From Azotimanducus sp965199815 (GTDB lineage Bacteria; Pseudomonadota; Gammaproteobacteria; Pseudomonadales; Azotimanducaceae), in NCBI GenBank assembly GCA_965199815.1, contig CBDATE010000024.1:1-64000 (forward strand): DNA of 64,000 nt, written 5' to 3'. The position numbers and the translations under genes are program-made. Within the stretch, counting starts at the first letter, position 1. The number at the start of each line of letters is the position of its first letter. The notes beneath the pieces were generated by a model. The model ran no database searches. It saw only the letters and a list, made by a program, of their open reading frames with translations, and had not been told where the DNA came from. This document shows, in pieces, positions 44,229-59,100 of the stretch.

Positions 44229-47200
44229 CACCGACGAGGTGATTATCACCGTCACCGGCGTGAACGCCGCGGCCACCATCGGCGGCGACCTGACCGGCGA
44301 GGTCACCGAAGATGACGACACCAAGGACGAGGCCAGCGGCACGGTGACCGTGAGCGACAGTGACGGTGCCAACACCGTACAGGCGCAGACCGACGAGGCG
44401 GGCACCTACGGCACCTTCAGCATCAAGGCGAACGGCGAGTGGACCTACACACTCGACAACGCGGACGACGACACCAACGCCCTGGCCGCAGGCGCGACCG
44501 CCACCGATGCCTTTGCGATTGCCGCCGCGGATGGTACGCCGGGTACCGTGACCATCACCGTCGCCGGCGCGAATGATGCGCCGACAGCGGATGCGGGATT
44601 GGACGAAACCGTTGCCGAGGGCGCCTCGGTGACCCTCGACGGCACAGGCAGCAGCGACCCGGATGCGGATACCACGCTCACCTATTCTTGGGCGCGCAAG
44701 GCGGGCGAGAGCGACAATGCGATGACGCTCTCCAATGCCGACAAGGCGAGTGCGAGCTTCACCGCGCCGGACGACATCGCCGCGGATGCGACGCTGACCT
44801 TCGTGCTCACCGTCTCGGACGGCACGGCGAGCGACACCGACGAGGTCATCATCACCGTCACCGGCGTGAACGCCGCGGCCACCTTCGGCGGCGACCTGAC
44901 CGGCGAGGTCACCGAAGATGACGACACCAAGGACGAGGCCAGCGGCACGGTGACGGTCACCGACAGCGACGGTGCCGACACGGTGCAGGCACAGACCGGC
45001 AAGGCAGGCACTTACGGCACCTTCAGCATCAAGACCAACGGGGAGTGGAAGTACGAGCTCGACAACACTGACGACGACACCAACGCTTTGGCCGCCGCCG
45101 CGACGGCCACCGATGCCTTCTCCATCACCTCCGCCGACGGGACGGAGGGCACCGTGACCATCACCGTCACCGGCGCGAACGACGCACCGACGGCAGACGC
45201 GGGAGCAAACAAGACTGTCATTGAAGGCGCATCGGTGACGCTTGACGGCACCGGCAGTAGCGACCCGGACGCGGGTACCACGCTCACCTATTCCTGGGTG
45301 CGCAAGTCGGGCGAGACCGACAATGCGGTGACGCTCTCCAACGCCGACACGGCGAGTGCGAGCTTCACCGCCCCGAACGATATCGCAGCGGACGCGACGC
45401 TCACCTTCGTGCTCACCGTCTCGGACGGCACGGCGAGCGACACCGACGAGGTGGTCATCACCGTCACCGGTGTGAACGCCGCGGCCACCTTCGGCGGCGA
45501 CCTGACCGGCGAGGTCACCGAAGACGACGACACCAAGGACGAAGCCACCGGCACGGTGACCGTGACCGACAGCGACGGTGCCAACACCGTGCAGGCACAG
45601 ACCGACGAGGCGGGGACTTACGGGACATTCAGCATCAAGACCAACGGGGAGTGGAAGTACGAGCTCGACAACAGCAAGACGACGACACCAACGCCCTGGC
45701 CGCAGGCGCGACGAGTCACCGATGCCTTCTCCATCACCTCCGCCGACGGGACGGAGGGCACCGTGACCATCACGGTCACTGGTGCGAACGACGCGCCGAC
45801 GGCGGACGCGGGACGGACAAGACAGTCACGGAAGGCGCCTCGGTGACCCTCGACGGCACGGACAGCAGCGACCCGGACGCGGATACCACGCTCACCTATT
45901 CCTGGGTGCGCAAGTCTGGCGAGACCGACAATGCAGTGACGCTCACCAACGCCGACAAGGCGAGTGCCAGCTTCACCGCCCCCGATGACATCGTCGCGAA
46001 TGCCACGCTCACCTTCGTGCTGACCGTCTCGGACGGCACGGTGAGTGACACCGACGAGGTGGTCATCACCGTGACCGGCGAGAACGCCGCGGCCACCTTC
46101 AGCGGTGACCTGACCGGCGAGGTCACCGAGGACGACGAGGACCAAGGACGAGGCCAGCGGCACGGTGACCGTGACCGACAGCGACGGTGCCGACACGGTG
46201 CAGGCGCAGACCGACGAGGCCGGCACCTACGGGACATTCAGCATCAAGACCAACGGTGAGTGGGAGTACGAGCTCGACAACAGCAAGGCCGCGACCAACG
46301 CCTTGGCCGCCGCCGCGACAGTCACCGATGCCTTCTCCATCGCCTCCGCCGACGGGACGGAGGGCACGGTAACCATCACCGTGACCGGTGCGAATGACGC
46401 GCCCACCGCGGATGCGGGATTGGATGCGACCGTTGCGGAGGGCGCATCGGTGACCCTTGATGGCACGGGCAGCGCCGACCCGGATGCGGATACCACGCTC
46501 ACCTATTCCTGGGCGCGCAAGTCGGGCGAGACCGACAATGCAGTGACGCTCACCAACGCCGACAAGGCGAGCGCCAGCTTCACCGCTCCTGACGACATCG
46601 CCGCGGATGTCACGCTCACCTTCGTGCTCACCGTCTCGGATGGCACGACGAGTGACACCGACGAGGTGGTCATCACCGTCACCGGTGCCAACGCCGCGGC
46701 CACCTTCAGCGGTGACCTGACGGGCGAGGTAACCGAAGATGACGAGGACAAGGACGAGGCCAGCGGCACGGTGACGGTGAGCGACAGCGACGGTGCCGAC
46801 ACGGTGCAGGCACAGACCGACAAGGCGGGGACTTACGGGACATTCAGCATTACGACGGCCGGTGTCTGGACTTATACGCTCGACAACGACAAGGACGAGA
46901 CCGATGCCCTGGCTGCCGCCGCGACAGTCACCGATGCCTTTGCGATTCAGTCAGCGGACGACACGGCGGGCACGGTAACCATCACCGTGACCGGTGCGAA
47001 TGACGCGCCCACGGCAGACGCGGGAGCGAACAAGACTGTCATTGAAGGCGCCTCGGTGACCCTCGACGGCACGGACAGCAGCGACCCGGATGCGAGCACC
47101 ACGCTCACTTACAGCTGGGCGCGCAAGTCCGGCGAGACCGACAACGCGGTGACGCTCACCAATGCCGACAAGGCGAGTGCGAGCTTCACCGCCCCGAACG

Positions 47201-50200
47201 ACATCGTCGCGAATGCGACACTCACCTTCGTGCTCACCGTCTCGGACGGCACAGCGAGCGCCACTGACGAGGTGGTCATCACCGTCACCGGTGCCAACGC
47301 CGCGGCCACCTTCAGCGGTGACCTGACGGGCGCGGTCACCGAGGACGACGACACCAAGGACGAAGCCACCGGCACGGTGGCCGTGACCGACAGCGACGGT
47401 GCCGACACGGTGCAGGCGCAGACCGACGAGGCCGGCACCTACGGGACATTCAGCATCAAGACCAACGGGGAGTGGACCTACACACTCGACAACACTGACG
47501 ACGACACCAACGCTTTGGCCGCCGCCGCGACAGTCACCGACACCTTCGCGATTGCCGCCGCAGACGGTACGGAGGGCACAGTGACCATCACCGTCACTGG
47601 CGCGAACGATGCCCCGACAGCGGATGCGGGCGCGAACAAGACCGTTGCGGAAGGCGCATCGGTGACGCTTGACGGCACGGACAGCAGCGACCCGGACGCG
47701 AGCACCACGCTCACCTACGCTTGGGCGCGCAAGTCCGGCGAGACCGACAATGCGGTGACGCTCACCAATGCCGACACGGCGAGTGCGAGCTTCACCGCCC
47801 CCGATGACATCGCTTCGGATGCGACGCTCACCTTCGTGCTCACCGTCTCGGACGGCACGGCGAGCGACACCGACGAGGTCACCATCACTGTGACCGGTGC
47901 CAACGCCGCGGCCACCATCGGCGGCGACCTGACCGGCGAGGTCACCGAGGATGACGACACCAAGGACGAGGCCAGCGGCACGGTGACGGTCACCGACAGC
48001 GACGGTGCCGACACGGTGCAGGCACAGACGGGCAAGGCAGGCACCTACGGCACATTCAGCATCAAGACCAACGGTGAGTGGACCTACACGCTCGACAACG
48101 AAGACGACGACACCAACGCCTTGGCATCGGGCGCTACCGCCGAGGACACCTTTGCGATTGCCGCCGCCGACGGCACCGCAGGTACTGTCACCATCACGGT
48201 TACCGGCGCGAACGATGCACCGACAGCCAACGCGGGAGCGGACAAGACAGTCACGGAAGGCGCATCGGTGACGCTGGACGGCATGGGCAGCAGCGACCCG
48301 GACACGGGTCACATGCTCACCTATTCATGGGCGCGCAAGGCGGGCGAGACTGACAATGCAGTGACGCTCACCAACGCCGACAAGGCGAGCGCCAGCTTCA
48401 CCGCCCCCGACGACATCGCTTCGGACGCGACGCTCACCTTCGTGCTCACCGTCTCGGACGGCACGGCGAGCGACACCGACGAGGTCACCATCACTGTGAC
48501 CGGTGCCAACGCCGCGGCCACCATCGGCGGCGACCTGACCGGCGATGTCACCGAGGATGACGAGGACAAGGACGAGGCCAGCGGCACGGTGGCCGTCACC
48601 GACAGCGACGGTGCCAACACCGTACAGGCGCAGACCGACGAGGCGGGCACCTACGGCACGTTCAGCATTGAATCGGACGGCGATTGGACCTACACGCTGG
48701 ACAACACCGATGACGACACCAACGCTCTGGCCGCAGGCGCGACCGCCACCGATGCCTTCTCCATCACCTCCGCCGACGGGACGGAGGGCACCGTGACCAT
48801 CACCGTGACCGGTGCGAATGACGCGCCGACCGCGGATGCGGGATTGGATGCGACCGTTGCGGAGGGCGCATCGGTGACCCTTGACGGCACGGACAGCAGC
48901 GACTCGGACGCGAGCACCACGCTCACCTATTCCTGGGCGCGCAAGGCGGGCGAGACCGACAACGCAGTGACGCTCACCAATGCCAACACGGCGAGCGCGA
49001 GCTTCACCGCCCCGAACGACATTGCCGCGGATGTGACACTCACCTTCGTGCTCACCGTCTCGGACGGCACGGCGAGCCACACCGACGAGGTGATTATCAC
49101 CGTGACCGGCGTGAACGCCGCGGCCACCATCGGCGGCACACTCACCGGCGCGGTGACCGAGGATGACGAGGACAAGGACGAGGCCTCCGGCACGGTGACC
49201 ATCACCGACAGCGACGGTGCCAACACGGTGCAGGCGCAGACCGACGAAGGCGGGACTTACGGCACCTTCAGCATCAAGGCCAACGGGGAGTGGAAGTACG
49301 AGCTCGACAACACTGACGACGACACCAACGCTTTGGCCGCCGCCGCGACGGCCACCGATGCCTTCTCCATCACCTCCGCCGACGGGACGGAGGGCACCGT
49401 GACCATCACCGTCACTGGTGCGAACGATGCGCCCACCGCCAATGCCGGGGCGGATGCGACCGTTGCGGAAGGCGCATCGGTGACCTTGGACGGTACCGGC
49501 AGCACCGACCCGGATGCGAGCACCACACTCACCTACGCGTGGGCGCGCAAGACCGGCGAGACCAACAACGCAGTCACCTTGACGAACGCGAACACGGCGA
49601 GCGCGAGCTTCACTGCACCGGACGACATCGCCGCGGACGCGACGCTCACCTTCGTGCTCACGGTCTCGGATGGCACGGCCAGTGCGACGGACGAGGTGGT
49701 CATCATCGTGACCGGCGTGAACGCCGCGGCCACCATCGGCGGCGACCTGACCGGCGCGGTCACCGAGGATGACGAGGACAAGGACGAGGCCAGTGGCACG
49801 GTGACCGTGAGCGACAGCGACGGTGCCAACAGGGTGCAGGCGCAGACCGACAAGGCCGGGACTTACGGGACATTCAGCATTACGACGGCCGGTGTCTGGA
49901 CTTATACGCTCGACAACGACAAGGACGAGACCGATGCCCTGGCCGCAGGAGCGACAGTCACCGATGCCTTTGCGATTCAGTCAGCGGACGACACGGCGGG
50001 CACGGTGACCATCACCGTTACTGGCGCGAACGATGCGCCCACCGCCAATGCCGGGGCGGATGCGACCGTTGCGGAAGGCGCATCGGTGACCTTGGATGGT
50101 ACCGGCAGCAGCGACCCGGATGCGAGCACCACGCTCACCTATTCCTGGGCGCGCAAGGCGGGCGAGACCGACAACGCGGTGACGCTCACCAATGCCGACA

Positions 50201-53200
50201 AGGCGAGCGCCAGCTTCACCGCCCCCGATGACATCGTCGCGGATGCCACGCTCACCTTCGTGCTCACCGTCTCGGATGGTACGGCGAGTGACACCGACGA
50301 GGTCATCATCACCGTGACCGGCGTGAACGCCGCGGCCACCTTCGGAGGCACACTCACTGGCGAGGTCACCGAGGACGACGAGGACAAGGACGAGGCCGAG
50401 GGCACGGTGACGGTCGATGACAGCGACGGTGCCGACACGGTGCAGGCACAGACCGACGAGGCGGGGACTTACGGGACATTCAACATCAAGACCAACGGGG
50501 AGTGGACCTACACACTCGACAACACCGACGACGACACCAACGCCCTGACGGCGGGCACCACCGCCGAGGACGCGTTCGCGATTGCCGCTGCGGATGGCAC
50601 GACGGGCACCGTGACCATCACCGTCACTGGCGCGAACGACGCGCCGACCGCGGATGCGGGATTGGATGCGACCGTTGCGGAGGGCGCATCGGTGACCCTG
50701 AACGGCACGGGCAGCAGCGACCCGGATGCGAGTACCACGCTCACCTATTCCTGGGCGCGCAAGGCGGGCGAGACCGACAATGCGGTGACGCTCACCAATG
50801 CCGACAAGGCCAGTGCGAGCTTCACCGCCCCTGACGACATTACCGCGAATGTGACGCTCACCTTCGTGCTCACCGTCTCGGATGGCACGGCCAGCGACAC
50901 CGATGAGGTGGTCATCACCGTCACCGGTGCCAACGCCGCCGCCACCATCGGCGGCACACTCACCGGCGAGGTCACCGAAGATGACGACACCAAAGACGAG
51001 GCCACCGGCACGGTGACCGTGACCGACAGCGACGGTGCCGACACGGTGCAGGCACAGACGGACGAAGACGGGATTTACGGCACCTTCAGCATTGAATCGG
51101 ATGGCGACTGGACCTATACGCTCGACAACAGCAAGACCGCGACCAATGCCTTGGCATCGGGCGCTACCGCCGAGGACACCCTTGCGATTGCCGCCGCGGA
51201 CGGCACGACGGGCACCGTGACCATCACCGTCACTGGCGCGAACGATGCACCGACCGCGGATGCGGGGGCGAACAAGACTGTCATTGAAGGCGCATCGGTG
51301 ACCCTCGACGGCACGGGCAGCAGCGACCCGGACGCGAGCACCACGCTCACCTATTTCTGGACGCGCAAGTCGGGCGAGACCGACAACGCGGTGACGCTCA
51401 CCAATACCGACAAGGCCAGCGCCAGCTTCACCGCCCCGAACGACATCGCAGCGAATGCGACACTCACCTTCGTGCTCACCGTCTCGGACGGCACGGCGAG
51501 TGATATTGACGAGGTGGTCATCACCGTCACCGGAGCCAACGCCGCGGCCACCTTCGGCGGCGACCTGACCGGCGAGGTCACCGAGGATGACGAGGACAAG
51601 GACGAGGCCAGCGGCACGGTGACAGTCACCGACAGCGACGGTGCCGACACGGTGCAGGCACAGACCGACAAGGCGGGGACTTACGGCACCTTCAGCATCA
51701 AGGCCAACGGGGAGTGGACCTACACGCTCGACAACGAAGACGACGACACCAACGCCCTGGCGGCGGGCGCCACCGCCGAGGACGCTTTCGCGATTGCCTC
51801 CGCGGACGGCACCGCGGGCACGGTGACCATCACCGTCACTGGCGCGAACGATGCACCGACGGCGGATGCAGGTGCGGACACGACAGTCACGGAAGGCGCT
51901 CCGGTGACGCTTGACGGCACGGGCAGCAGCGACCCGGACGCGAGCACCACGCTCACCTATTCCTGGGCGCGCAAGGCGGGCGAGACCGACAACGCGGTGA
52001 CGCTCACCAACGCCGACAAGGCGAGCGCCAGCTTCACCGCCCCCGATGACATCGTCGCGGATGCCACGCTCACCTTCGTGCTCACCGTCTCGGATGGCAC
52101 AGCAAGCGACACCGACGAAGTGGTCATCACCGTGACCGGTGCCAACGCCGCGGCCACCTTCGGCGGCACACTCACCGGCGCGGTGACCGAGGACGACGAC
52201 ACCAAGGACGAGGCCAGCGGCACGGTGACCGTGACCGACAGCGACGGTGACGACACGGTGCAGGCGCAGACCGACAAGGCAGGGACTTACGGCACCTTCA
52301 GCATCAAGGCCAACGGGGAGTGGACCTACACGCTCGACAACGAAGACGACGATACCAACGCCCTGGCCGCAGGCGCGACAGTCACCGACACCTTCCCCAT
52401 TGCCTCCGCCGACGGGACGGAGGGCACAGTCACCATCACCGTCACTGGTGCGAACGATGCACCGACAGCGGATGCAGGTGCGGACACGACAGTCACGGAA
52501 GGTGTTTCGGTGACCCTCGACGGCACCGGCAGCAGCGACCCGGATGCGAGCACCACGCTCACCTACGCGTGGGCGCGCAAGTCGGGCGAGACCGACAATG
52601 CGGTGACGCTCACCAACGCCGACAAGGCGAGCGCCAGCTTCACCGCCCCCGATGACATCGTCGCGGATGCCACGCTCACCTTCGTGCTCACCGTCTCGGA
52701 TGGTACGGCGAGTGACACCGACGAGGTCATCATCACCGTGACCGGCGTGAACGCCGCGGCCACCTTCGGAGGCACACTCACTGGCGAGGTCACCGAGGAC
52801 GACGAGGACAAGGATGAGGCCAGCGGCACGGTGACGGTCGATGACAGCGACGGCGCCGACACGGTGCAGGCGCAGACCGACAAGGCAGGCACTTACGGGA
52901 CATTCAGCATCAAGACCAACGGCGAGTGGACCTACACGCTCGACAACACGGACGACGACACCAACGCCTTGGCCGCAGGCGCGACCAAGGACGATGCCTT
53001 CGCGATCGCCTCCGCCGACGGTACGGCGGGCACGATAACCATCACCGTCACCGGAGCCAACGATGCGCCGACGGCGGATGCGGGCGCGAACACGACAGTC
53101 ACGGAAGGCGCATCGGTGACGCTTGACGGCACGGGCAGCAGCGACCCGGACGCGAGTACCACGCTCACCTATTCCTGGGCGCGCAAGAGCGGCGAGACCG

Positions 53201-56100
53201 ACAACGCGGTGACGCTCACCAACGCCGACAAGGCCAGCGCCAGCTTCACTGCGCCGAACGACATCGCTGCGAACGCGACGCTCACCTTCGTGCTCACCGT
53301 CTCGGACGGCACGGCGAGCGCCACCGACGAGGTGGTCATCACCGTCACCGGTGCCAACGCCGCGGCCACCTTCGGCGGCGACCTGACGGGCGCGGTCACC
53401 GAGGACGACGAGGACAAGGATGAGGCCAGCGGCACGGTGACGGTCGATGACAGCGACGGCGCCGACACGGTGCAGGCGCAGACCGACAAGGCAGGCACTT
53501 ACGGGACATTCAGCATCAAGACCAACGGCGAGTGGACCTACACGCTCGACAACACGGACGACGACACCAACGCCTTGGCCGCGGGAGCGACCGTCAGCGA
53601 TGCCTTTGCGATTCAGTCAGCGGACGACACGGCGGGCACCGTGACCATCACCGTCACTGGCGCGAACGATGCGCCCACGGCAGACGCGGGAGCGAACAAG
53701 ACGGTCATTGAAGGCGCATCGGTGACCCTGGACGGCACGGGCAGCGACCCGGATGCGAGCACCACGCTCACCTATTCCTGGGCGCGCAAGTCGGGCGAAA
53801 CCGACAACGCGGTGACGCTCACCAACGCCGACAAGGCGAGCGCCAGCTTCACCGCCCCCGATGACATCGTCGCGGATGCCACGCTCACCTTCGTGCTCAC
53901 CGTTTCGGATGGCACGGTCAGCGCCACTGACGAAGTGGTCATCACCGTCACCGGTGCCAACGCCGCCGCCACCTTCGGCGGCACACTCACCGGCGAGGTG
54001 ACCGAGGATGACGAGGACAAGGACGAGGCCAGCGGCACGGTGACGGTCACCGACAGCGACGGTGCCGACACGGTGCAGGCACAGACCGACGAGGCGGGCA
54101 CCTACGGGATGTTCAGCATCAAGACCAACGGGGAGTGGACCTACACGCTCGACAACACCGACGACGACACCAACGCCTTGGCATCGGGCGCTACCGCCGA
54201 GGACACCTTTGCGATTGCCGCCGCCGACGGCACCGCAGGTACTGTCACCATCACGGTTACCGGCGCGAACGATGCACCGACAGCGGATGCGGGCGCGAAC
54301 AAGACCGTTGCGGAAGGCGCATCAGTGACCCTTGACGGCACGGGCAGCAGCGACCCGGATGCGAGCACCACGCTCACCTATTCCTGGGCGCGCAAGTCGG
54401 GCGAGACCGACAATGCGGTGACGCTCACCAATGCCGACAAGGCGAGCGCCAGCTTCACCGCCCCGAACGACATCGTCGCGGATGCCACGCTCACCTTCGT
54501 GCTCACCGTCTCGGATGGCACGGCGAGTGATACCGACGAGGTCACCATCACGGTGACCGGTGCCAACGCCGCAGCCACCATCGGCGGCACACTGACCGGT
54601 GAGGTCGCCGAGGACGACGAGGACAAGGACGAGGCCAGCAGCACGGTGACCGTCACCGACAGCGACGGTGCCGACACGGTGCAGGCGCAGACCGACGAGG
54701 CGGGCACTTACGGCACCTTCAGCATCAAGACCAACGGGGAGTGGACCTACACGCTCGACAACGCGGACGACGACACCAACGCCCTGACCACAGGCGCGAC
54801 CGCCACCGATGCCTTCTCCATCGCCTCTGCCGACGGGACGGAGGGCACCGTGACCATCACCGTCACCGGCGCGAACGATGCACCCACGGCGGATGCGGGC
54901 GCGGACACGACCGTCGTGGAAGGCGCATCAGTGACGCTTGACGGCACGGGCAGCAGCGACCCGGATGTGAGCACCACGCTCACCTATTCCTGGGCGCGCA
55001 AGGCGGGCGAGACCGACAACGCGGTGACGCTCTCCAACGCCGACAAGGCGAGCGCCAGCTTCACCGCCCCCGATGACATCGTCGCGGACGCGACGCTGAC
55101 CTTCGTGCTCACCGTCTCGGACGGCACGGCGAGCGCCACCGACGAAGTGGTCATCACCGTGACCGGTGCCAACGCCGCAGCCACCTTCAGCGGCGACCTG
55201 ACCGGCGATGTCACCGAGGATGACGAGGACAAGGACGAGGCCAGCGGCACGGTGACCGTGAGCGACAGTGACGGTGCCAACACCGTACAGGCGCAGACCG
55301 ACGAGGCGGGCACCTACGGCACCTTCAGCATCGAGACCAACGGGGAGTGGACCTACACGCTCGACAACAGCAAGACCGCGACCAACGCCTTGGCTGCGGA
55401 TGCGACCGTCAGCGATGCCTTTGCGATTCAGTCAGCGGACAGCACGGCAGGCACAGTCACGATCACGGTCACTGGCGCCAACGATGCCCCGACAGCGGAT
55501 GCGGGCGCGGACACGACAGTCGCCGAGGGTGCCACGGTGACCCTCGACGGCACGGACAGCAGCGACCCGGACGCGAGCACCACGCTCACCTATTCCTGGG
55601 CGCGCAAGTCGGGCGAGACTGACAACGCGGTGATGCTCACCAATGGCGACACGGCGAGCGCGAGCTTCTCCGCCCCCGATGACATCGTCGCGGATGTGAC
55701 GCTCACCTTCGTGCTCACGGTCTCGGACGGCGCGGCCAGCGACACCGACGAGGTGGTCATCACCGTGACCGGCGTGAACGCTGCTGCTGCCATCGGCGGC
55801 GACCTGACGGGGGCGGTCACCGAGGACGACGAGGACAAGGACGAGGCCAGTGGCACGGTGACCGTGACCGACAGCGACGGCGCCGACACCGTGCAGGCGC
55901 AGACCGGCAAGGCGGGCACTTACGGCACCTTCAGCATCAAGGCGAACGGGGAGTGGGAGTACGAGCTCGACAACAGCAAGGCCGCGACCAACGCCTTGGC
56001 CGCGGGCACCGCCGCCGAGGACGCTTTCGAGATTGCCGCCGCGGATGGCACGACGGGCACGGTGACCATCACGGTCACCGGCGCGGACGATGCCCCGACG
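34853..56100 (+). repeat. Tandem array of 34 VCBS+PKD-like units (606 bp each)
   Basis: The unit is 202 residues. The first half is a VCBS-type repeat (GGDLTGEVTEDD, then GTYGTFSIKTNGEWTYTLDN, then GTVTITVTGANDAPT). The second half is a PKD-like repeat (VTEGASVTLDGTGSSDPDA, TLTYSWARKSGETDNAVTL, ASFTAPDDI, TLTFVLTVSDGTASDTDEV). The TLTYSW motif recurs every 603-607 bp from about 35592 to about 55584, giving 34 copies. The array opens with an extra VCBS half at 34853 and closes with a lone VCBS half before 56100. Units are 85-100 percent alike by eye. A three-base deletion (SDPDA for SSDPDA) occurs near 42836 and again near 53745. Confidence 0.92.
44056..45846 (+). pseudogene. Giant surface protein, short middle piece between indels
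   Basis: Continues the repeat units in the +1 frame after an extra G at about 44060 (GATGCGGAGCACC where other units have GATGCGAGCACC). Within it, 45678-45713 is shifted and restored (SKTTTPTPWPQARRVTD in place of DDDTNALAAGATVTD). A base is missing near 45813 (GGGACGGACAAG against GGGAGCGGACAAG). From there the sense frame runs at 45814-46143, and an extra C near 46143 (GAGGACCAAGG) moves it to the last frame. It has no start of its own and is not a separate gene. Confidence 0.8.
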
Positions 56101-59100
56101 GTGACGGTGTCCTTCGGTGCGGCGACTTACAGCGTGACCGAAGGCGAGGCGGTGAGTGTGGCGGTGACCTTGAGCGCAGACCCGGAGCGGTCGGTGACGA
56201 TTCCCGTGACGAGGACAAACGGAACCGGAGCGGTTGCTGATGATTACAACGTATCGGTATCGGTGGCCTTTGCGAGCGGGGAGACCTTGAAGACGCTGAC
56301 CTTCAGCGCCACAGACGACTTGGTGGATGAGTCGGATGAGACGGTGACGCTGGGCTTCGGGACGCTACCGGCGCGGGTGACGGCGGGCACGGTCTCGCAG
56401 GCGGTGGTGACCATCACGGACAACGACGATTCCCTTCCCACGAAGGTGACCAGCCTGCGAGTGAGGCCGGGAGATGGCTCGCTGAGTGTGAGTTGGACGG
56501 CGGCGAGCGTGGCTCCGAACGGCTACAGCGTACGCTGGCGTGTGCAGGGGCCGGGCACTCTCTTGTCGGCCATCAACGAAGTGGAGGGCACCTCGTTCGA
56601 CATCCCCAACCTGAGCAACGGCACGACCTACGTGGTGCGTGTTGATACGCGCAATGCGGCGAACACCGGTGTACAGAAGGGTACGAATGTGAGTGCGGTC
56701 GGTACACCGGTTGGACTGGAGTTCTCGGCGAGGAGCCTGGTGGTACCTGAGGGTGGGTCGAACACCTACACAGTGAAGCTGACCACCTTGCCGACGGGAG
56801 ATGTGACGGTGACCGTGGGTGGAGCCTTGGGCGATGTATCGGTATCCCCGGGCACCCTGACCTTCACGACGGACAACTGGAGTACGGCGCAGGCGGTGAC
56901 GGTGGGTGCTGCCCAAGACAACGACGTAGAGGATGACACGGTTACGCTGAGCCACACGGCGGTGGGCGGTGGCTACGAGCCTGCGAGCGGGAGTGTGACG
57001 GTGACGGTGGATGATGACGACACACGCGGGGTGACGGTATCGCCGACTTCCTTGACGGTAGCGGAGGGTTCGACCGGGACTTACATGGTGGTACTGAACA
57101 CGCAGCCGACGGGGGATGTGACGGTGACCGTGGGCGGAGCCTTGGGAGATGTGTCAGTGTCTCGGAGCTCGCTGGTCTTCACCCCGACGACCTGGAATCA
57201 ACCTCAGACGGTGACGGTGAGCGTTGCTGAGGACGATGATGCACTTACGGATGACACGGTGATACTGACGCACAGGGTGACTGGTGCGGACTATGCGTCC
57301 GAGAGCGCGGCATCGGTGACAGTGATCATCACCGAGAACGATGCGCGCGGGGTGACGGTATCGCCGACTTCCTTGACGGTAGCGGAGGGTGCGACGGGCA
57401 CTTATACGGTGGTACTGGACACGCAGCCGACGGGAGATGTGACGGTGGCGGTAGGCGGGGTCTCGGGCGATGTGTCAGTGTCTCGGATCTCGCTGGTCTT
57501 CACCCCGACGAACTGGAACCAACCCCAGACGGTGACGGTGACGGCAGCGCAAGATGACGATGCGACGGACGACATGGTGACACTGACGCACAGGGTGACT
57601 GGTGCGGACTATGCCTCCGAGAGCGCGGCATCGGTGGAGGTGACGATTATCGAGAACGATACACGCGGGGTGACGGTATCGCCGACTTCCCTGACGGTAG
57701 CGGAGGGTTCGACGGGGACTTATACGGTGGTACTGAACACGCAGCCGACGGGAGATGTGACGGTGACCGTGGGCGGAGCCTTGGGAGATGTGTCAGTGTC
57801 TCGGAGCTCGCTGGTCTTCACCCCGACGACCTGGAATCAACCTCAGACGGTGACGGTGAGCGTTGCTGAGGACGATGATGCACTTACGGACGACATGGTG
57901 ACACTGACGCACGGGGTGAGCGGCGCGGACTATTCCTCCGAGAGCGCGGCATCGGTGGAGGTGACGATTACCGAGAAGGATGTACGCGGGGTGACGGTAT
58001 CGCCGACTTTCCTGACGGTAGCGGAGGGTTCGACGGGGACTTATACGGTGGTACTGAACACGCAGCCGACGGGAGATGTGACGGTGGCGGTAGGTGGAGC
58101 ATCGGGAGATGTATCAGTGTCTCGGGCCTCGCTGGTCTTCACCCCGACGACCTGGAATCAACCTCAGACGGTGACGGTGAGCGCTGCTGAGGACGACGAT
58201 GCGCTTACGGACGATACGGTGATACTGACGCACAGGGTGACTGGTGCGGACTATGCGTCCGAGAGCGCGGCATCGGTGACAGTGATCATCACCGAGAACG
58301 ATGCGCGCGGGGTGACGGTATCGCCGACTTCCTTGACGGTAGCGGAGGGTGCGACGGGCACTTATACGGTGGTACTGGACACGCAGCCGACGGGAGATGT
58401 GACGGTGGCGGTAGGCGGGGTCTCGGGCGATGTGTCAGTGTCTCGGATCTCGCTGGTCTTCACCCCGACGAACTGGAACCAACCCCAGACGGTGACGGTG
58501 ACGGCAGCGCAAGATGACGATGCGACGGACGACATGGTGACACTGACGCACAGGGTGACTGGTGCGGACTATGCCTCCGAGAGCGCGGCATCGGTGGAGG
58601 TGACGATTATCGAGAACGATACACGCGGGGTGACGGTATCGCCGACTTCCCTGACGGTAGCGGAGGGTTCGACCGGGACTTATACGGTGGTACTGAACAC
58701 GCAGCCGACGGGAGATGTGACGGTGACCGTGGGCGGAGCCTTGGGAGATGTGTCAGTGTCTCGGAGCTCGCTGGTCTTCACCCCGACGACCTGGAATCAA
58801 CCTCAGACGGTGACGGTGAGCGTTGCTGAGGACGATGATGCACTTACGGACGACATGGTGACACTGACGCACGGGGTGAGCGGCGCGGACTATTCCTCCG
58901 AGAGCGCGGCATCGGTGGAGGTGACGATTACCGAGAAGGATGTACGCGGGGTGACGGTATCGCCGACTTTCCTGACGGTAGCGGAGGGTTCGACGGGGAC
59001 TTATACGGTGGTACTGAACACGCAGCCGACGGGAGATGTGACGGTGACCGTGGGTGGAGCATCAGGCGATGTATCGATGTCTCGGAGCTCGCTGGTCTTC

